This document shows, piece by piece, positions 1 to 10,244 of a stretch of DNA of 64,000 bases. The stretch covers positions 1,922,001 through 1,986,000 of the forward strand of contig NZ_CP048437.1 of the NCBI RefSeq assembly GCF_010509575.1, in the 5' to 3' direction. The first letter of the stretch is position 1. Every line of letters begins with the position of its first letter. The translations under genes were made by a program, and so were the position numbers. Origin of the DNA: Faecalibacterium duncaniae (lineage in GTDB: Bacteria > Bacillota > Clostridia > Oscillospirales > Ruminococcaceae). Below the pieces are notes generated by a model. It was not told the origin of the DNA. It did no database searches and saw only the letters and a program-made list of their open reading frames with translations.

Positions 1-3337
<3,337 letters not shown>

Positions 3338-3530
3338 TGATATTTATCACTTAAAAGTGTTAAATCTTTTTCGCTCAGCACGCAATCGCTTGCGTCCTGT
3401 GTGAATTACTTTGTTTGGAATTGTTTAACGTGTTTTTCCAACACGAAAATAGGTTCCGTTACAAGTTTTTCGATATTGTTCAATTTTCAAGGTCCTGTGC
3501 GCCTCAGCCTTAGCGGCTGACGACTTGATT

Positions 3531-3559
3531 ATTTTACCACAGAAGTGATTTTTTGTCAA
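3531..3559 (-). promoter_or_regulatory. rRNA operon promoter P2 (16S-proximal)
   Basis: Reading the minus strand: -35 TTGACA (complement 3554-3559), a 17-base spacer, and -10 TAAAAT (complement 3531-3536), a near-consensus sigma-A promoter about 190 bases upstream of the mature 16S. The leader between 3338 and 3530 contains the CTTGAAAATTGAAC antitermination/processing element and no gene. Confidence 0.75.
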
Positions 3560-3692
3560 GCACTTTTTTCAGAAGCTTTTCGATTTTTTTCGAACTTGTG
3601 GCTCGTTTTTTCAACGTATCCATATTGGTTCTTTCGCTTTGCTTCCGCCGCTTTCAGAAGTCATTCTTTCCGGCGGCCCTTGGCGCTCAAGT

Positions 3693-3721
3693 ATAATACC
3701 ATATCCCCAGCCTTCTGTCAA
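3693..3721 (-). promoter_or_regulatory. rRNA operon promoter P1 (distal)
   Basis: Reading the minus strand: -35 TTGACA (complement 3716-3721), a 17-base spacer, and -10 TATTAT (complement 3693-3698). Together with P2, 162 bases nearer to the 16S gene, this makes a tandem rRNA promoter pair. The stretch 3560-3815 otherwise holds no gene. Confidence 0.75.
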
Positions 3722-3815
3722 CACCTTTTTGCATCTTTTTTGAGTTTTTTCTATATTTCTTGAATTTGTTTCATTTCCCCGGCCGGGTGTTTCTTTTTTA
3801 TCCCATAAACAGCAC

Positions 3816-3843
3816 AAAGCCCCGCGCGCAAACGCAGGGCTTT
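3816..3843 (-). terminator. Hairpin downstream of recR
   Basis: Inverted repeat AAAGCCCTGCG / CGCGGGGCTTT directly after the recR stop on the minus strand. The following T-run is short, so termination strength is uncertain, but the position fits the end of the ffs-dnaX-ybaB-recR cluster. Confidence 0.6.
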
Positions 3844-3856
3844 GAAATACAAATGA

Positions 3857-4456
3857 TCACAGTTCTCCCCGGCCAGACAGCGCCCGGTACAGGGTCGTCT
3901 CATCGGTATACTCCAGGCTGGCACCCACGGGCAGGCCATAGGCCAGACGGGTGGTCTTGATGCCCAGGGGCTTGATGAGCTTTGCCAGATACATGGCCGT
4001 TGCCTCACCTTCAACGGTGGGATTCATGGCCATGATCACTTCCTTCACTTCACCATCTCCCAGACGGGCCAGCAGTTCCTTGACCGTCAGCTGTTCAGCA
4101 CCGATGCCATCCATGGGGCTGATGAGACCGTGGAGCACATGGTACATTCCATGGTACTCTCGGGTGCGCTCAAACGCCTGCACATCACGGGGCGTTTCCA
4201 CCACACAGATGACAGAGCGGTCCCGCTTGGCACTGGCACAGATGGGGCAGAGCTCGGCTTCGGTATAATTCTGGCAGACACGGCAGCGGTGGAGCTTGGT
4301 GTGGGCGTTCTGGATCGCACCCGCCAGTGCGGCGGCATCCTGATCCGACATGCTCAGTACCTGATAGGCCATCCGGGTCGCACCCTTCCGCCCAATGCCC
4401 GGGAACTTGCTGAATTCTTCGATCAGCTTTTCCAGCGGGGCTGCATTATAACCCAT
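3857..4456 (-). CDS. recR: Recombination mediator protein RecR
   Basis: RecR works with RecF/RecO to load RecA at gapped DNA during repair. The 199-residue product has the family layout and length: an N-terminal helix-hairpin-helix (FPGIGRKGA around residue 18), a four-cysteine zinc finger (C58, C61, C70, C73), and a Toprim domain starting near residue 80 with the acidic residue in VVETPRD. The start has a strong upstream GGAGGAG. It is the last gene of dnaX-ybaB-recR, the standard bacterial order, with 18 bases to ybaB; a hairpin follows the stop. Confidence 0.97.
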   Translation of the reverse strand: MGYNAAPLEKLIEEFSKFPGIGRKGATRMAYQVLSMSDQDAAALAGAIQNAHTKLHRCRVCQNYTEAELCPICASAKRDRSVICVVETPRDVQAFERTREYHGMYHVLHGLISPMDGIGAEQLTVKELLARLGDGEVKEVIMAMNPTVEGEATAMYLAKLIKPLGIKTTRLAYGLPVGASLEYTDETTLYRALSGRGEL

Positions 4457-4474
4457 GGTGCTCCTCCACTTTGA

Positions 4475-4813
4475 TCAAAGACCGGGAATGTTCAGGCCGC
4501 CGGTCAGTTTGCCCATTTCGGCCTCGGCAGTCTCATCCACTTGCTTGACGGTTGCATTGACGGCAGCAGCCACCAGGTCTTCCAGCATCTCGATATCATC
4601 GGGGTCCACGGCCTCAGGCTTAATGGTGATGCTCAGCACCTCGTGCTTGCCGTTCATCTTCACAGTGACCATCTCACCGGATGCACTGCCGGTGTACTCA
4701 GCAGCTTCCAGCTCTGCCTGCTTGGCCTTCATATCTTCCTGCATCTTCTGGGCCTGACGCATCAGGGAGTTCATATCGGGGCGGCCGAAGCCTGCGGGCA
4801 TTCTTGCTTTCAT
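4475..4813 (-). CDS. ybaB: YbaB/EbfC family nucleoid-associated protein
   Basis: Small DNA-binding protein of the YbaB/EbfC family, usually a dimer that coats DNA; its exact role is still not well defined. The 112 residues contain the family core: an N-terminal M/Q/K-rich helix (MRQAQKMQEDMKAKQ), the VTVKMNGKHEV strand region and a C-terminal helix with NATVKQVDE. The N-terminus is a little longer than usual (MKARMPAGFGRP). Starts after GGAG with normal spacing and lies between dnaX and recR, as in most bacteria. Confidence 0.95.
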   Translation of the reverse strand: MKARMPAGFGRPDMNSLMRQAQKMQEDMKAKQAELEAAEYTGSASGEMVTVKMNGKHEVLSITIKPEAVDPDDIEMLEDLVAAAVNATVKQVDETAEAEMGKLTGGLNIPGL

Positions 4814-4831
4814 GGTTGGTTCTCCTTTTCT

Positions 4832-6688
4832 TTATCGTTTTTTGCGTTCACTATCCTCAATCGACACCTCCAGCCCCAGCTGTTCCAGCTTGCGGAGGGA
4901 TTCCTCGGCGTTGGCCGAAGCGCGATTGACCGTCTTGGATTCATAGGGGCCGATGGGCACCGCCACACCGGACACCTGCGCGATCAGCTTTTTGATGAGC
5001 TTCTGGCTTTCCTTGTTGGCGCGGATAAAATCCCGGAAGGTCTTTCCGCCATCGATAAGCACCCGGGTACCATCAAAGTAACCCTTGGACTTTTTCAGGT
5101 AGGTGTAGAGCATGGGATCCTGCTCCTGCAGGAGCTTGATGACCTCTGCCCACTGCGGGAAGGGATTGATTCCCTCTGCCGCCACCTTGCGGGGCTTGTT
5201 CAGCGCCGGATCAGCCGTATATTCCGGCTTGGGCTCCGGCTGAGGCTGGGCCGCAGGCACTTCCTGCGCGGGAGCCGGAGGCGCTTCTCTCTGCGGCGGC
5301 GCAGCCAGGGCCGGCTCGTCCCAGGGGGGCGGAGCCTCCGAAGTCACCGGCGGTTCCTCCGGCAGGGGCGGCAGCTCTTCTTCCGCAGAAGCTGCCGCTT
5401 CTGCCTTGGGCGGTTCCACGGGCTGAGGTGCCGGTTCCGGCTCAGACTGCTGCATCGGTGCCGGTTCCACAGAGGGTTCCTGCACGGGAGCCGATGCCGC
5501 CGGTGCACATACAAAAGGCTTGACCGGTGCCGACGCAAACGGTCTGGGGGCCTCCTGTGCAGGGACCGCAGGCCGGGCGACGGGCACAGCCTGTACCGCC
5601 ACCTGCTGGGGCGGCTCCGAAAGGCTGAACAGGGCCAGTTCCAGCTCTATCCGCTGGTCACTGCCACGGGTCATGTGCTCCAGAGCGTTGCCCAGAGCCC
5701 GGATGGCCCGGATCGCCTCCCGCTGCCCCATCCGGGGGCCTTTTTCCAGATAGAGCTTTTCCTCTTCCGGGGATACACCCGAGAGCAGTGCCTGCCCGCC
5801 GGGCAGGGCCGCCAGCATCAGCGCACGGTAATGGGCAATGAGCTCCTCGGTCAGCCGCTTCACATCCACTGACTGCTGGCGCAGTTGAGCCAGCTGTGCC
5901 AGTGCCGCGGCGGCATCCTGCGCTTCCAGCGCATCCGAAATACGGAACAGATAGCTCCGGTCGGTCACGCCTGCCATCCGGCGGACAACGTCCGCATCGA
6001 TCTTTGCCGTGACACCGGCACAGGTATCCAGAATGGACAGCGCGTCTCGCATGGCACCATCGGCAAGGCGGGAGATGAGCTCCGCCCCCTCGCCGGACAG
6101 CTCCAGTCCCTCCTGCCCGGCAATGTACTCCACACGCTGGGCGATATCCTCGGGGCCGATGCGGGTAAAATCGTACCGCTGGCACCGGGAAAGGATGGTG
6201 GCGGGAACCTTCTGGATCTCCGTGGTCGCCAGAATAAAGATGACGTGGGCGGGCGGCTCCTCCAGCGTTTTCAGCAGGGCGTTGAACGCTGCCGTGGAGA
6301 GCATGTGCACCTCGTCGATGATATATACCTTATAATGACAGGCGCTGGGGGTGTAGGCTGTTTCATCACGCAGATCACGGATATCGTCTACGCCGTTGTT
6401 GGAGGCCGCGTCCATCTCCACCACGTCCAGAATGCTGCCGTTGTCGATTCCCCTGCAGATCTCGCACTCACCGCAGGGGTCACCGTTCTGGGGATGCAGG
6501 CAGTTGACTGCCTTGGCAAAGATCTTGGCACAGGTGGTCTTGCCGGTGCCGCGCACGCCGGTAAACAGATAAGCGTGGCCCACACGGCCTGTGGCGATCT
6601 GGTTGCGCAGTGCGGTCACGATGCCGCGCTGGGCCACCACGTCCTCAAACCGCTGGGGCCGCCACTTGCGGTACAGGGCTCGATACAT
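4832..6688 (-). CDS. dnaX: DNA polymerase III subunits gamma/tau
   Basis: Clamp-loader ATPase that organises the replicative polymerase. The 618-residue product shows Walker A GVRGTGKT (44-51), the zinc-binding cysteines C63, C72, C75 and C78, the DEVH Walker B (125-128), the SRC sensor motif (167-169), and a long Pro/Glu/Ala-rich linker (about 370-520) before a C-terminal domain with the NPFPQW motif expected of tau. A start seven codons further upstream is possible, but MYRALYRKWRP is the family start and has GGGGAG at good spacing. I saw no clear programmed frameshift site, so separate gamma production is not predicted. First protein gene after the SRP RNA. Confidence 0.96.
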   Translation of the reverse strand: MYRALYRKWRPQRFEDVVAQRGIVTALRNQIATGRVGHAYLFTGVRGTGKTTCAKIFAKAVNCLHPQNGDPCGECEICRGIDNGSILDVVEMDAASNNGVDDIRDLRDETAYTPSACHYKVYIIDEVHMLSTAAFNALLKTLEEPPAHVIFILATTEIQKVPATILSRCQRYDFTRIGPEDIAQRVEYIAGQEGLELSGEGAELISRLADGAMRDALSILDTCAGVTAKIDADVVRRMAGVTDRSYLFRISDALEAQDAAAALAQLAQLRQQSVDVKRLTEELIAHYRALMLAALPGGQALLSGVSPEEEKLYLEKGPRMGQREAIRAIRALGNALEHMTRGSDQRIELELALFSLSEPPQQVAVQAVPVARPAVPAQEAPRPFASAPVKPFVCAPAASAPVQEPSVEPAPMQQSEPEPAPQPVEPPKAEAAASAEEELPPLPEEPPVTSEAPPPWDEPALAAPPQREAPPAPAQEVPAAQPQPEPKPEYTADPALNKPRKVAAEGINPFPQWAEVIKLLQEQDPMLYTYLKKSKGYFDGTRVLIDGGKTFRDFIRANKESQKLIKKLIAQVSGVAVPIGPYESKTVNRASANAEESLRKLEQLGLEVSIEDSERKKR

Positions 6689-6713
6689 CTGCTTCTCCCC
6701 TTTCAACAAAAAA

Positions 6714-6898
6714 GCCGGGCAGCGCTGACGGGGGTTGACCCCCGCCTTGCGTAACTCGGCATACGGATGCAGGCTGACTGAAACGCACGGGGCACACCGC
6801 TTAAGGCTGCTTGGTTCCCCACCTGACCTGGTTCACAGCGGCCCCATCGTACAGGGCCCGCATCCGTATGTCGAACCACGCAGCAGGCGCTGTCCGGC
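6714..6898 (-). ncRNA. ffs: Signal recognition particle RNA (4.5S/scRNA)
   Basis: The minus strand contains the SRP domain IV signature CAGGTGGGGAACCAAGCAGC. Three nested complementary blocks support one long rod: GCCGG-ACAGCGC near 6898 with GCGCTG-CCCGGC near 6714, GCCTGCTGCGTGGTTC with the GAGTTACGCAAGGC region, and CATACGGATGC with GCATCCGTATG. The molecule is about 185 nt, between the classic 100-nt and 270-nt bacterial forms, and no obvious Alu-domain hairpins are visible. A T-run (complement of 6707-6713) follows the last stem and probably ends transcription. It sits upstream of dnaX, a common position. Ends are inferred from pairing. Confidence 0.9.
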
Positions 6899-6920
6899 AT
6901 GGCACATTTTGTGCTTGACT

Positions 6921-6949
6921 ATTATAGCATGTTTCGGGGGAGAATGCAA
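6921..6949 (-). promoter_or_regulatory. Promoter of SRP RNA (and probably dnaX)
   Basis: Reading the minus strand: -35 TTGCAT (complement 6944-6949), 17-base spacer, extended -10 TGCTATAAT (hexamer complement 6921-6926). The predicted start, near 6913, is just upstream of the 5' stem of the SRP RNA. Confidence 0.8.
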
Positions 6950-6964
6950 GCCCCCGGCAGCGGG

Positions 6965-7016
6965 CTCACCCTCTCAGGCGCTTTGCGCCAGCTCCCCCAA
7001 AGGGGGAGCCTTTGGC
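6965..7016 (+). repeat. Interspersed palindromic repeat, copy 1
   Basis: Unit of about 50 bases with CCCTCTCAG at one end and a hairpin GCTCCCCC / GGGGGAGC at the other, with GCGCTTTGCGCC between. Further copies are at 8897-9030 and 40747-40799. It is noncoding and lies between pta and the SRP promoter. Confidence 0.7.
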
Positions 7017-7041
7017 AAAACCATCAAACAACATGCAAAAC

Positions 7042-7074
7042 AAAAGCCCCTTCCGGCATTACACCAGAAGGGGC
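7042..7074 (-). terminator. Intrinsic terminator of pta
   Basis: On the minus strand, GCCCCTTCTGG and CCGGAAGGGGC form a strong stem, followed by TTTTGTTTTG, 18 bases after the pta stop. Confidence 0.85.
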
Positions 7075-7091
7075 AGAGTGCTGAATAAAAG

Positions 7092-8117
7092 TTAGGACTG
7101 GCAGGCAGTGATCAAGCTCATCTTATAGACCTCGTCAGCGTTGCAGCCACGGGACAGGTCGTTGATGGGTGCGTTCAGGCCCTGCAGAATGGGGCCGTAG
7201 GCAGCGTAGCCGCCCAGACGCTGAGCGATCTTATAGCCGATGTTGCCGGCCTCGATGCAGGGGAAGATGAAGGTGTTGGCCTGGCCAGCGACCTTGCTGC
7301 CCTTGCACTTGACCTGTGCAACTTCGGGAGCAACGGCAGCGTCAAACTGCAGCTCGCCGTCCACAGCCAGCTCGGGGTCCATCTCCTGAGCCTTGATGGT
7401 AGCGTCATGGCTCAGAGCAACGGTGCCGCCCTTGCCGGAACCCTTGGTGGAGAAGCTCAGAACTGCGACCTTCGGATCGATGCCGAACAGCTTTGCGGTC
7501 TTGGCAGTCTCAACGGCCACCTCAGCCAGCTTTGCGGAAGCAGCGATCTTGACCTCGCCGGTAGCCTTATCAACGGTATCGGTGTAATCAATGTTGACAG
7601 CGCAGTCACCCATGGCAATGCGCTTCAGGCCCTCTTCGCCAAAGTCACGGTCCAGAATGAAGCAGGAGCTCACCAGGTGTGCGCCCTTCTTGGTCTTGAC
7701 CAGCTGCAGAGCGGGGCGGATGGTATCGGCGGTGGAGTAAGTAGCGCCGCCCAGCAGGCAGTCAGCCTTGCCCATCTTGACCAGCATGGTGCCGAAGTAG
7801 TTGGACTTCTTCAGCATTGCGGTGCACTCTTCAGCGGTCTGCTTGCCCTTGCGCAGCTCGACCATGGTGTTCACCATCTCGTCGAAACCTGCGTAGTTCT
7901 CAGGGTCAATGATCTCAGCAGCGGAAATATCAAAATTGCCTGCGGCAGCAGCAGCCTTGCACTCAGCCTCGTTGCCCACCATGACAACCTTCAGAACGCC
8001 CTCGGCCAGCAGCTTGCTGGCTGCCTCCAGGATGCGGGGGTCATTGCCCTCGGTAAAAACGATCGTCTTGGGGTTTGCCTTCAGCTGTGCTACCAGCGGT
8101 GCGAACATATCAGCCAT
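7092..8117 (-). CDS. pta: Phosphate acetyltransferase
   Basis: Interconverts acetyl-CoA and acetyl phosphate, linking central carbon metabolism to acetate kinase. The 341-residue product is full length for the single-domain Pta class (PTA_PTB family) and shows the family features VFTEGNDPRILEAA near the N-terminus, LLGGATYSTADTIRPALQL, SFSTKGSGKGG and the C-terminal GPILQGLNAPINDLSRG. The start has GGAGG at good spacing. It is monocistronic: its own promoter upstream, a terminator after the stop, and no ackA adjacent, unlike many Firmicutes. A phosphate butyryltransferase is less likely because of the close match to the Pta pattern. Confidence 0.95.
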   Translation of the reverse strand: MADMFAPLVAQLKANPKTIVFTEGNDPRILEAASKLLAEGVLKVVMVGNEAECKAAAAAGNFDISAAEIIDPENYAGFDEMVNTMVELRKGKQTAEECTAMLKKSNYFGTMLVKMGKADCLLGGATYSTADTIRPALQLVKTKKGAHLVSSCFILDRDFGEEGLKRIAMGDCAVNIDYTDTVDKATGEVKIAASAKLAEVAVETAKTAKLFGIDPKVAVLSFSTKGSGKGGTVALSHDATIKAQEMDPELAVDGELQFDAAVAPEVAQVKCKGSKVAGQANTFIFPCIEAGNIGYKIAQRLGGYAAYGPILQGLNAPINDLSRGCNADEVYKMSLITACQS

Positions 8118-8193
8118 TGTTGATTACCTCCGAATTAACTATCCAATATTCACATCCGGGTGCCTGTTGGACACAAGGATGCCTTTCTCTTTT

Positions 8194-8221
8194 ATTCTAG
8201 CACACCCGGCAAAAAGTTCAA
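8194..8221 (-). promoter_or_regulatory. Promoter of pta
   Basis: Reading the minus strand: -35 TTGAAC (complement 8216-8221), 16-base spacer, extended -10 TGCTAGAAT (hexamer complement 8194-8199). Its -35 touches the divergent promoter for the uracil-DNA glycosylase. Confidence 0.65.
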
Positions 8222-8248
8222 GACAAAATTGGCTTTTTGTGCTATTAT
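8220..8248 (+). promoter_or_regulatory. Promoter of the uracil-DNA glycosylase gene
   Basis: Extended -10 TGCTATTAT (hexamer 8243-8248) with a weak -35 AAGACA (8220-8225) at 17 bases. Divergent from the pta promoter. Confidence 0.55.
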
Positions 8249-8314
8249 TTTAGGAGAAAAACATTTTTTATTTGTGAATAAATTATCATTCAGCTGCAAG
8301 GAGATCAAACTGCT

Positions 8315-8881
8315 ATGGATTGGGATACATTAAAGGCCGAGTGCCTTGCCTGCCGCAGATGTGAGCTGTGCACTGACCGCACCCATGTGGTGTTCGGGCA
8401 GGGTGTCCAGACTGCTGAGGTGCTGTTCGTGGGCGAAGGCCCGGGCCAGAGCGAGGACGAGCAGGGCCTGCCCTTTGTGGGCCGCAGCGGCCAGCTGCTG
8501 GACAAATACCTGTTTGCCATCGATCTGGACCGGAGCAAAAACTGCTACATTGCCAACATCGTCAAGTGCCGCCCGCCCCAGAACCGTGACCCGCTGCCCA
8601 CCGAGAGCGAGGCCTGTATGCCATGGCTCCGGGAACAGTTCAAGCTGCTGCAGCCAAAGATCGTGGTCTGCCTGGGCCGCATCGCCTCCCAGCGGATGAT
8701 CCGCACCGATTTCTCCGTGACCAAGGAGCACGGCACCTTTGTGCAAAAGAACGGCGTATGGTTTATGGGCACCTTCCACCCCGCTGCCCTGCTCCGGCAG
8801 GCGCAGAACAAACCCGCCGCCTTTGCGGATTTTGTGGCCCTGCGGGAGAAGATCCACGAGGTGTGCGGGCACACATATTAA
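8315..8881 (+). CDS. Family 4 (4Fe-4S) uracil-DNA glycosylase
   Basis: Removes uracil from DNA in base excision repair. The 188-residue protein matches the UdgA/family 4 type: an N-terminal cluster of cysteines (C10, C13, C16, C19), a second pair (C85 and C101) that would complete the iron-sulfur site, motif 1 GEGPGQSEDEQG (41-52) and the C-terminal motif FHPAALLR (H155). Length fits this family rather than Ung. Start ATG has AAGGAG upstream. The gene stands alone between a divergent promoter and a pair of interspersed repeats; the hairpins of those repeats may serve as its terminator. Confidence 0.93.
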   Translation: MDWDTLKAECLACRRCELCTDRTHVVFGQGVQTAEVLFVGEGPGQSEDEQGLPFVGRSGQLLDKYLFAIDLDRSKNCYIANIVKCRPPQNRDPLPTESEACMPWLREQFKLLQPKIVVCLGRIASQRMIRTDFSVTKEHGTFVQKNGVWFMGTFHPAALLRQAQNKPAAFADFVALREKIHEVCGHTY

Positions 8882-8896
8882 CACATATTAACAAGC

Positions 8897-9030
8897 TCAC
8901 CCTCTCCGTCATTGCTGTCGCAATGCCACCTCTCCCGAAGGGAGAGGCCTTGGCAGAAAGATGAAGCTCACAAAAACTGCCAAGGGCTCCCACTTTGGGG
9001 GAGCTGGCGAGCGGAGCGAGACTGAGAGGG
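8897..9030. repeat. Interspersed palindromic repeats, copies 2 and 3 in inverted orientation
   Basis: Two units of the repeat family face each other: 8897-8956 (CCCTCTCCGTC... CTCTCCCGAAGGGAGAG ...GCCTTGGCAG) and 8978-9030 (CTGCCAAGGGCTCCC... GGGGGAGCTGGCGAGCGGAGC ...GACTGAGAGGG). They are complementary over much of their length, so the whole 134 bases can fold into one large hairpin. A 10-base tandem duplication (ACACATATTA twice, 8881 area) lies just outside at the end of the glycosylase gene. Confidence 0.7.
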
Positions 9031-9099
9031 CAAGGCCGTTTCCAAGTATCATCTCCCTTCATTTTTGCATACCCTAAAGCAAAAGTGAGGTGTTCTGAT

Positions 9100-10185
9100 A
9101 TGAAAACGATCCAAAGCCGTTCCCCCGATTTCTTTCTGGGGGCCACCACACCGGCGGGCTTCAAGGGTTATTTTGAGCCTCTGCGCCGGGAGCCCGGGAT
9201 GCAGATGCTTCTCATCAAAAGCGGGCCGGGATGCGGCAAATCCACCTTGATGAAGCATCTGGCCCAGGCCGCCGAGCAGCAGGGCCAGCGCATCGAAAAG
9301 ATCCACTGCGCCAGCGACCCGGACAGTCTGGACGGGGTCATCTTCCTCGACCAGAAACGCGCCATCATCGATGCCACCGCGCCCCATGTGGTGGAGCCGG
9401 ACGCGCCCGGGGCTGACGAGCTGGTGGTGAGCCTATACCACACCATCGATGCCGGAAAGCTGGCTCCCCACCGGGACGAGGTCAAGGCCCTGTTTGCCCG
9501 GAATGCCGCTCTGCGGGGCCGGGCAGCCCGGTATATCGCATCGGCGGGCAGCCTGATGCTGGACAGCCGCCGGGCCGAGGCCTGCAGCGCCAACTTTGAA
9601 AAGGTGCGCCGCTACGTCAAGCGACTCTGCACCCGGCTGCTTCCCCGCACCGAGGGCACCGCCGGCGAGGAGCTGCGGCTGCTCTCAGCCATCACCCCCA
9701 AGGGGATGGTATTCTACCGGGGCACGGTAGAAGCGCTGGCCGACCGGTATGTGGTATTCCGGGATGATTACGGGGCGGTCTCCCGCCTGCTGCTGGAACT
9801 CATCCGGGCCGAAGCGCTGGCCCGGGGCTACCACATCATCACCTGCCCCTGTGCCATGCACCCTGAAGATCAGATCGACCACATCTTCATCCCGGCCCTG
9901 CGGCTGGCTTTTTTGACCGACAACCTCTGGCATCCCATCCAGCTGCCCGGCGTGCAGGCCGTGCGCTGCACCCGCTTTGTGGACCGGGAGAACCTGTCCG
10001 GCTTCCGCGCCCGCCTGCGCTTCAACGACCGTGCCGCCTCCGAGCTCATCGACCAGGCTGTCGCCCTGATGGCTCAGGCCAAGAACTGCCATGATGAACT
10101 GGAGACTTATTACCGGGCCGCCGTGGATTTTGACCAGGTGAATGCTGTTGCAGCAAATTGTCAAAAGATCCTGGGTCTCGGGTAG
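9100..10185 (+). CDS. P-loop ATPase of the PRK06851 type, function unknown
   Basis: 361-residue cytoplasmic protein with a clear Walker A GPGCGKST (42-49) directly after the family N-terminus (FFLGATTPAGFKGYFEPL). I recognise the overall pattern as the conserved Firmicute ATPase often annotated only as ATPase (PRK06851); its role is not established. A second half (about 200-300) carries ITPKGMVFYRGTVEAL and a Cys/His stretch CPCAMHPEDQIDHIFIP. An upstream in-frame start exists, but this ATG is chosen because GTGAGG precedes it and the family begins here. It lies 59 bases before the helicase on the same strand, so co-transcription is possible. Confidence 0.75.
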   Translation: MKTIQSRSPDFFLGATTPAGFKGYFEPLRREPGMQMLLIKSGPGCGKSTLMKHLAQAAEQQGQRIEKIHCASDPDSLDGVIFLDQKRAIIDATAPHVVEPDAPGADELVVSLYHTIDAGKLAPHRDEVKALFARNAALRGRAARYIASAGSLMLDSRRAEACSANFEKVRRYVKRLCTRLLPRTEGTAGEELRLLSAITPKGMVFYRGTVEALADRYVVFRDDYGAVSRLLLELIRAEALARGYHIITCPCAMHPEDQIDHIFIPALRLAFLTDNLWHPIQLPGVQAVRCTRFVDRENLSGFRARLRFNDRAASELIDQAVALMAQAKNCHDELETYYRAAVDFDQVNAVAANCQKILGLG

Positions 10186-10244
10186 GCCCTGTTCTGTACA
10201 ACCTGACTGAAGCGCAGAATTTCAAGAGAAAGGAAGTGAACCCC

